This document shows, piece by piece, positions 59,454 through 64,000 of a DNA stretch of 64,000 nucleotides. The notes below the pieces were generated by a model. That model was not told where the DNA came from and searched no databases. It was given only the letters and a program-made list of their open reading frames with translations. Each line of letters opens with the position of its first letter. The stretch's first letter is position 1. This DNA comes from QYQD01 sp040754095 (GTDB taxonomy: Bacteria > Desulfobacterota > QYQD01). Location of the stretch: contig JBFMFO010000009.1 of the NCBI GenBank assembly GCA_040754095.1, positions 1 to 64,000 on the forward strand, read 5' to 3'. The translations under genes were made by a program, and so were the position numbers.

Positions 59454-61634
59454 CTAATCGCATCGGGAAAATCCGCAGGACCGGCAGACGAGGCATCCGC
59501 CTTCGGATTCCAGCGTCCCTCCACAGTCCGGGCAGGCCCCCATGGTTTTATCATGCGGTGAGATGGGAAGGTTGGTCACATTAGCTATGGCGCGGGCCAC
59601 GGCGTCAGGGCAGGAAAGGATCATTTTACCCTGATCCCAGATAGGAGAGGGACAACGTATTCCCGAAAGTTGTCTGATTATCGCCTCCACTTTGACGCCG
59701 GAACGTAAAGCCAGAGAGACAAGTCTGCCGATGGCCTCTATTTGAGAGGCAGCGCAACCACCGGCCTTGCCTATCTGGGCAAACACTTCACATATTCCCT
59801 TTTCGTCTGAGTTTATGGTGATATACAGGTTGCCGCATCCGGTGCGCATACGTTCTGTAATGCCTGTGGTGCGCATAGGCCGGGCGCGCGGGACGATTTC
59901 TTTTTTTTCTCCCTCTTTCTTAAAACTCAGCACCTGATCCTTCCGGCTGCCGTAGCGATAGATGGTCAGGCCCTTCAGTTCCTGCTCATAAGCCAGGAGA
60001 TAGGCCTTGCGTACATCTTCTATAGAGGCTGCGGAGGGGAAGTTGATGGTCTTGGAAACCGCATTGTCCGTATATTTCTGGAAGGCGGCCTGCAGCCGGA
60101 TATGCTGCTCCGGGCTGATGTCCATGGCCGTCACATAGACCTTCTTCAGTGAATTCGGAAGTTCCGGGATGCCTTGGATGGAGCCGTCTTGCGCGATGGC
60201 CTCCATAAGCTCTTTGGTAAGGATGCCGGCCTTTTTAGCCTCTTTCTTGAAGTACGGGTGTACTTCCAGGAGTTCGCTGCCATCCAGGACGCGGCGCACA
60301 AAGGAGACGGCAAAAAGCGGCTCTATACCGCTGGAACAACCGGCGATGATGCTGATTGTGCCGGTAGGGGCGATAGTGGTAGTGGTGGCATTACGCATAA
60401 AAGGGGTTTTGGGATTATCGTATATACTGCCTTTATAGTTGGGAAAGTTGCCGCGTTTTCCGGCTAAATCGGCTGAGGCCAGTTTGGATTCACGCGAGAT
60501 AAAAGACATGACGGTCTCTGCCGTTTTGACCGCATCCTTTGAATTATAAGGAATACCCAGTTGTATGAGCATGTCGGCAAATCCCATTACCCCCAGGCCT
60601 ATTTTGCGGTTGGCCTTGCTCATGGATTCGATCTGCGGCAGGGGATATTTATTAATGTCTATAACATTATCCAAAAAGTGTACGGCATGATGTATTATTT
60701 TTTTAAGGCCGGCATAATCTACCTTGTCCGCTTTAACGAAGCGGGAGAGGTTGATGGAGCCAAGATTACAGGCTTCATAGGGGAGTAAGGGCTGTTCGCC
60801 GCAGGGATTGGTGGCCTCTATCTCGCCCAGTTGTGGAGTGGGATTGTCCCGGTTTATACGGTCGAGGAAGATTATCCCCGGCTCGCCGGTGGCCCAGGCG
60901 GCCTCGACTATCTGCTTAAAGATATGGACGGCGGGGACGGATTTTACTTTATGTCCATTTCGCGGGTTGATAAGGTCATATTCTTCGCCCTTAGCCAGGG
61001 CCAGCATGAATTCGGCGGTTATGGCCACCGAGATGTTAAAGTTGTTGAGCTTATCCGTCATCTGTTTGGCATTTATGAACTGTTCTATATCGGGATGATC
61101 CACACGGAGTATCCCCATATTAGCCCCGCGGCGGGTCCCCCCCTGCTTGATCGTCTCCGTGGCTATGTCAAAAACCGTCATAAAGGAAACCGGGCCGCTG
61201 GATACGCCCTGTGTCGTGCGCACCACATCATTGGCCGGGCGGACACGGGAGAAGGAGAAGCCGGTTCCTCCCCCGCTTTTGTGGATTATGGCGGTCTGTT
61301 TGATGGCCTCAAAGATGCTGTCAATCGAGTCTTCTACAGGCAGGACAAAACAGGCGGCGAGTTGTCCCAGCCTGCGGCCGGCATTCATCAGGGTAGGCGA
61401 GTTGGGCATAAAAAGGAATTCGGTCATCATCCGGTAAAAGGTGTCCTCTGTTTTCTTAACATCGGTCTTTTGGCTATGGATGGCGTCAGCAGCGGCCACG
61501 GCACGGGCCACGCGGCGGAACATCTGTTCCGGGATCTCTATAGTCTGGCCACGTTCGTTTTTTTTGAGATAACGTTTTTGCAGGACAGTGAGGGCATTTG
61601 CGGTCAGTTTCAATCCGGTTTTGGGAAGGGGCAT
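59454..61634 (-). CDS. nrdJ: Adenosylcobalamin-dependent (class II) ribonucleotide reductase
   Basis: A 726-residue enzyme reducing ribonucleotides without oxygen. AAGGAGAAGAGATC precedes the ATG. Family blocks are LMNAGRRLGQLAACFVLPVE, KSGGGTGFSFSRVRP, RRGANMGILRVDHPDI, NPCGEQPLLPYEACNLGSIN and FMRNATTTTIAPTGTISIIA. The C-terminus has the TSCPxC-type zinc region (CPDCGGTLESEGGCLVCRSC). Both active-site cysteines and the NPCGEQ glutamate are present. No NrdR or class I/III genes lie nearby. Its 5' end overlaps ogt. Confidence 0.96.
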   Translation of the reverse strand: MPLPKTGLKLTANALTVLQKRYLKKNERGQTIEIPEQMFRRVARAVAAADAIHSQKTDVKKTEDTFYRMMTEFLFMPNSPTLMNAGRRLGQLAACFVLPVEDSIDSIFEAIKQTAIIHKSGGGTGFSFSRVRPANDVVRTTQGVSSGPVSFMTVFDIATETIKQGGTRRGANMGILRVDHPDIEQFINAKQMTDKLNNFNISVAITAEFMLALAKGEEYDLINPRNGHKVKSVPAVHIFKQIVEAAWATGEPGIIFLDRINRDNPTPQLGEIEATNPCGEQPLLPYEACNLGSINLSRFVKADKVDYAGLKKIIHHAVHFLDNVIDINKYPLPQIESMSKANRKIGLGVMGFADMLIQLGIPYNSKDAVKTAETVMSFISRESKLASADLAGKRGNFPNYKGSIYDNPKTPFMRNATTTTIAPTGTISIIAGCSSGIEPLFAVSFVRRVLDGSELLEVHPYFKKEAKKAGILTKELMEAIAQDGSIQGIPELPNSLKKVYVTAMDISPEQHIRLQAAFQKYTDNAVSKTINFPSAASIEDVRKAYLLAYEQELKGLTIYRYGSRKDQVLSFKKEGEKKEIVPRARPMRTTGITERMRTGCGNLYITINSDEKGICEVFAQIGKAGGCAASQIEAIGRLVSLALRSGVKVEAIIRQLSGIRCPSPIWDQGKMILSCPDAVARAIANVTNLPISPHDKTMGACPDCGGTLESEGGCLVCRSCGFSRCD

Positions 61635-62149
61635 GATCTCTTCTCCTTATACGCATTTTCCAGGGTGAGGAGCTTTATTTTCAAGTTCAGGCCGGAACTA
61701 AAGCCGACGAGTTTACCGGTGCTTCCTATGACGCGATGGCATGGTATTATAAGCGGGAGTGGGTTGGCGCCTGTTGCCTGTCCTACAGCACGGGCCGCCT
61801 CCACTTTTCCGACAGCCCTGGCTATTTCCTGATAAGAACGGGTCTCACCGTAAGGAATGGCCCTTATGGCCTCCCAGACCGTCTTTTGGAAGGTGGTCCC
61901 GGTTACATCCATAGGCACAGAGAAGATGCGGCGTCTGCCGGCAAGGTATTCCCTGATCTGGGTTATGACCGGCCCGTGTATTTCGGCATTTTCTTCCAAA
62001 GTTACAGCATTTCCATATTTTTTCTGTAGTTTGGCGGGGATACAATCTTTGGCCTCAGGACAGAAAATTATATAACATAAGCCCTTGACGGTGGACAGAA
62101 AAGTGAGATAAATGGAATTAATTCTGGACTGCGTAGAAAAGAAGTGCAT
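61610..62149 (-). CDS. ogt: Methylated-DNA-protein cysteine methyltransferase
   Basis: A DNA repair protein of about 179 residues. The acceptor cysteine is in LPLIIPCHRVIGSTGKLVGF. The DNA-binding helix-turn-helix is ETRSYQEIARAVGKVEAARAV with the arginine finger. The N-terminal domain (LQKKYGNAVTLEENAEIHGP) is of the usual compact type. The start is placed at ATG 62149; no clear ribosome site supports it, and it may be translated by coupling from trkA, whose stop is 10 bp upstream. It removes O6-alkyl groups from guanine. It overlaps nrdJ by 25 bp. Confidence 0.93.
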   Translation of the reverse strand: MHFFSTQSRINSIYLTFLSTVKGLCYIIFCPEAKDCIPAKLQKKYGNAVTLEENAEIHGPVITQIREYLAGRRRIFSVPMDVTGTTFQKTVWEAIRAIPYGETRSYQEIARAVGKVEAARAVGQATGANPLPLIIPCHRVIGSTGKLVGFSSGLNLKIKLLTLENAYKEKRSCPFPKPD

Positions 62150-62159
62150 GGTGTTTTTA

Positions 62160-62813
62160 CTATAACTTCTCCAATGTTGCGATGTTGTCCCTGTGGCCGA
62201 TAACAAAGAGTATGTCGCTGTCTTTTACTACAAAGTCGGCGGGTGGAAGCAGGATAAAATTATCGGTAAGGACTTCCTTTATGCCGATGACATAGACGTT
62301 GTGTCTCACCCGCAGGTCAAGGCCGCCTAATGTCTTCCCGATAAACGAGGCGGGGGGCGCCAGTTCTACCAGGGTGTAGTTTTCCACCATGGGGATGAAG
62401 TCCAGGATGTTCGGGGTAGAGAGACTTCTCGCCGTCTTCAGGGCCATTTCCTTTTCCGGATAGATTACCTCGGTAGCTCCGATCCGCTCCAGTATCTTGC
62501 CATGATCCTCATTCATGGCCTTCACTAAAATCTGTTTGACCTTCAGCTCCTTAAGGTAGAGGGTAACGAGGATGCTGGCGGCGATGTCTTCTCCGATGCT
62601 GACCAGCACTGCGTCCATCTGATCTATCCCCAGGGTTTTTAATATTTCCTTGTGTGCAATGTCGGCAACCACCGCCTGGGTGGAAAAGGGTTGAATTTCC
62701 TGTACCCGGTCCTTATCCTTATCGATAGCTATGACTTCGTGTCCATCTTCAAACAGGGCCTTAGCCAGGTGGAAGCCGAACTTTCCCAGGCCAATTACGG
62801 CAAATCTTCTCAT
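62160..62813 (-). CDS. trkA: Potassium uptake regulatory subunit (TrkA/KtrA type)
   Basis: A 217-residue RCK protein. The start is ATG 62813, behind AAAAGGAGCGGGCT. The N-terminal RCK_N Rossmann domain begins MRRFAVIGLGKFGFHLAKAL with NAD/ATP-binding GxGxxG. The C-terminal RCK_C domain spans about 135-217 (VELAPPASFIGKTLGGLDLR). It gates the TrkH/KtrB channel encoded just upstream, sensing nucleotides. One RCK pair, not two, marks it as the KtrA type. Confidence 0.94.
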   Translation of the reverse strand: MRRFAVIGLGKFGFHLAKALFEDGHEVIAIDKDKDRVQEIQPFSTQAVVADIAHKEILKTLGIDQMDAVLVSIGEDIAASILVTLYLKELKVKQILVKAMNEDHGKILERIGATEVIYPEKEMALKTARSLSTPNILDFIPMVENYTLVELAPPASFIGKTLGGLDLRVRHNVYVIGIKEVLTDNFILLPPADFVVKDSDILFVIGHRDNIATLEKL

Positions 62814-62826
62814 AGCCCGCTCCTTT

Positions 62827-64000
62827 TTAACCAATCATAACCTTTTCTTCTGAATAACGGAATTCAAATTCGGGCCGCTCTCTTCTGACTATTACATAGG
62901 CAAAGGTCAGTATCCCTACCCGGCCCATGAACATAAGGATGCTTAAAATGAGCTTGTTCATGCTGTTGAGATAAGGGGTAACCCCCATGGAAAGTCCTAC
63001 CGTGCCAAATGCCGAGATGGTTTCAAAAAGATACGTAAGAAAACAGCCTCTGGCCGGATGCGAAGTCGGGCATGCCATTTCGCTGAAGAGCATGAGCATG
63101 TGGATGGTCAGTACGGTAAATACCGAGAGCATATACAGGGAGATACTCCGCATGACCACTTCAGAAGGGATGGTTCGGTTGAAGACATGCACGTACGGCC
63201 TCCCGCGCAATTTGTTCCAGACCAGGGCGGTCAGTACGGCCAGGGTGCTGGTCTTGATCCCGCCGCCGGTTGATCCGGGTGAGGCGCCGATAAACATGAG
63301 GAGGATGATTATATAGAGGCAACTGTCTGTGAGGGAAGCGGTATCGACCGTGTTAAACCCCGCGGTCCGGGGGGTTATGGACTGGAAAAGGCTGATGAGA
63401 CATTTTTCATAAAATGGACGATGGGCCAGGACATTGTTGGCTTCAAACGCCCAGAAGAGCAGAGTTCCGGTTAAAATCAGTATCCCGGTGGTGACGATAA
63501 CCATGCGGGTATGCAGGGAAAGCCCCCTTCTTCCCGGGTGGCGCCTTATTCGCTGGTAAAGCTCGTAAATAACCGGAAAGCCCAGACCGCCCATGATTAT
63601 ATTCGCACATATAGCAAGATTGACACCCGTATGGCCGGCGTAGTTCATGAGACTGTTGCTAAAGGTGGAAAAACCCGCATTGCAGAAGGCGGATATGGAA
63701 TGAAAGAAGCCATGGTACAGGGCGGCCGGAAATGGATAGTCCCTCCAGAAGCACAAGGCCAGAAGAATAGAAGCAGCCCCTTCCACCAGAAAAGTAAAAA
63801 GAAAAACGGATTTTATCAGGGTATGTATGTCTGTAATGGGTGCAGGGGTAAAAGATTCCTGCATCAACCAGCGTCCCCGGACGCTTATCCCCCGCCCCAT
63901 AGAGAGGAATAGAAAAACGGAAAAGGTCATAACCCCTAGTCCGCCTACCTGAATTAAGGCAAGGATAACCATTTGTCCGAAAGTGCTAAAGGATTTTGCG
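62827..64000 (-). CDS. trkH: Potassium uptake channel subunit (TrkH/KtrB type), partial
   Basis: The frame continues past the window edge without a start; coding before the first visible methionine reads AKSFSTFGQ. About 390 residues are visible. They include the membrane segments and selectivity-filter repeats: LIQVGGLGVMTFSVFLFL, HSISAFCNAGFSTFSNSL, SITPRTAGFNTVDTASL, GASPGSTGGGIKTSTLAVL and ISAFGTVGLSMGVTPYLN. The final segment is LILSILMFMGRVGILTFAYV. It forms the potassium-conducting pore and is regulated by the TrkA protein 13 bp downstream. Confidence 0.94.
   Translation of the reverse strand, partial: AKSFSTFGQMVILALIQVGGLGVMTFSVFLFLSMGRGISVRGRWLMQESFTPAPITDIHTLIKSVFLFTFLVEGAASILLALCFWRDYPFPAALYHGFFHSISAFCNAGFSTFSNSLMNYAGHTGVNLAICANIIMGGLGFPVIYELYQRIRRHPGRRGLSLHTRMVIVTTGILILTGTLLFWAFEANNVLAHRPFYEKCLISLFQSITPRTAGFNTVDTASLTDSCLYIIILLMFIGASPGSTGGGIKTSTLAVLTALVWNKLRGRPYVHVFNRTIPSEVVMRSISLYMLSVFTVLTIHMLMLFSEMACPTSHPARGCFLTYLFETISAFGTVGLSMGVTPYLNSMNKLILSILMFMGRVGILTFAYVIVRRERPEFEFRYSEEKVMIG

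Overview
The window looks like a chromosomal segment of an anaerobic Desulfobacterota-type (former deltaproteobacterial) bacterium. The evidence is a periplasmic tetraheme cytochrome c3, a cytoplasmic molybdopterin formate dehydrogenase with a flavin/Fe-S diaphorase module, a B12-dependent ribonucleotide reductase, many two-component and sigma-54 elements, and a PEP-CTERM protein. The placement is inferred from gene content only. Gene density is high, most genes are on the minus strand, and the larger intergenic spaces are packed with dispersed palindromic repeats.

Region by region. 1-1.56 kb is an A+T-rich patch of broken accessory genes: a possible NTPase C-terminal fragment, the first residues of a type III restriction-like protein, and an antitoxin followed by a MazF toxin cut after about ten residues. 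1.5-5.8 kb is a formate dehydrogenase operon flanked by inverted copies of a 77-bp repeat; its Fe-S subunit carries a fused GspE/MshEN-like domain. 6-9.7 kb holds a hydrolase, a cysteine-cluster protein, threonine synthase and a small unknown. 10.3-15.1 kb is a coupled FAD oxidase / sensor kinase / NtrC-type regulator operon. 15.5-22.3 kb holds cytochrome c3, MltG, RuvX, and a PhnD-like binding protein paired with a large hybrid kinase. 22.5-43.2 kb is a long, almost unbroken minus-strand exopolysaccharide locus: initiating phosphoglycosyl transferase, glycosyltransferases, Wza, Wzz, a CpsD-like ATPase, a Wzx-type flippase, an O-antigen ligase/polymerase-type protein, deacetylase, radical SAM protein, UDP-galactopyranose mutase and GalE. 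43.7-44.3 kb encodes a PEP-CTERM surface protein. 44.6-51.4 kb holds inositol-phosphate synthase, a DUF523/DUF1722 protein, VapBC, a B12-binding radical SAM protein, a CDF transporter, LarB and tRNA-Val. 51.5-54 kb is a lipoprotein and an ECF sigma/anti-sigma/DUF3106 operon. 54.4-56 kb holds an unusual AAA+ protein and a PilZ-domain protein. 56.5-64 kb holds ndk, thiL, a lytic transglycosylase, an endonuclease V remnant, ribonucleotide reductase, ogt and a Trk potassium uptake pair.

The most notable pattern is regulatory. A palindrome of the form AGTGGAA-N6-TTCCACT lies about 100-135 bp upstream of a sigma-54 type -24/-12 element in front of three separate units: the PEP-CTERM gene, the PilZ gene at 55.6 kb and, in degenerate form, the first gene of the exopolysaccharide operon. 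This suggests one enhancer-binding protein co-ordinating polysaccharide synthesis, a sorted surface protein and a c-di-GMP type effector, comparable to the RpoN/PrsK/PrsR control of PEP-CTERM genes described in Zoogloea. The regulator and the exosortase are not in the window. The protein oddities most worth attention are the MshEN-like domain on a redox subunit, a nucleotidyltransferase/phosphoglycosyl transferase fusion whose nucleotidyltransferase motifs are eroded, and an enhancer-binding-like AAA+ protein without the sigma-54 contact loop.
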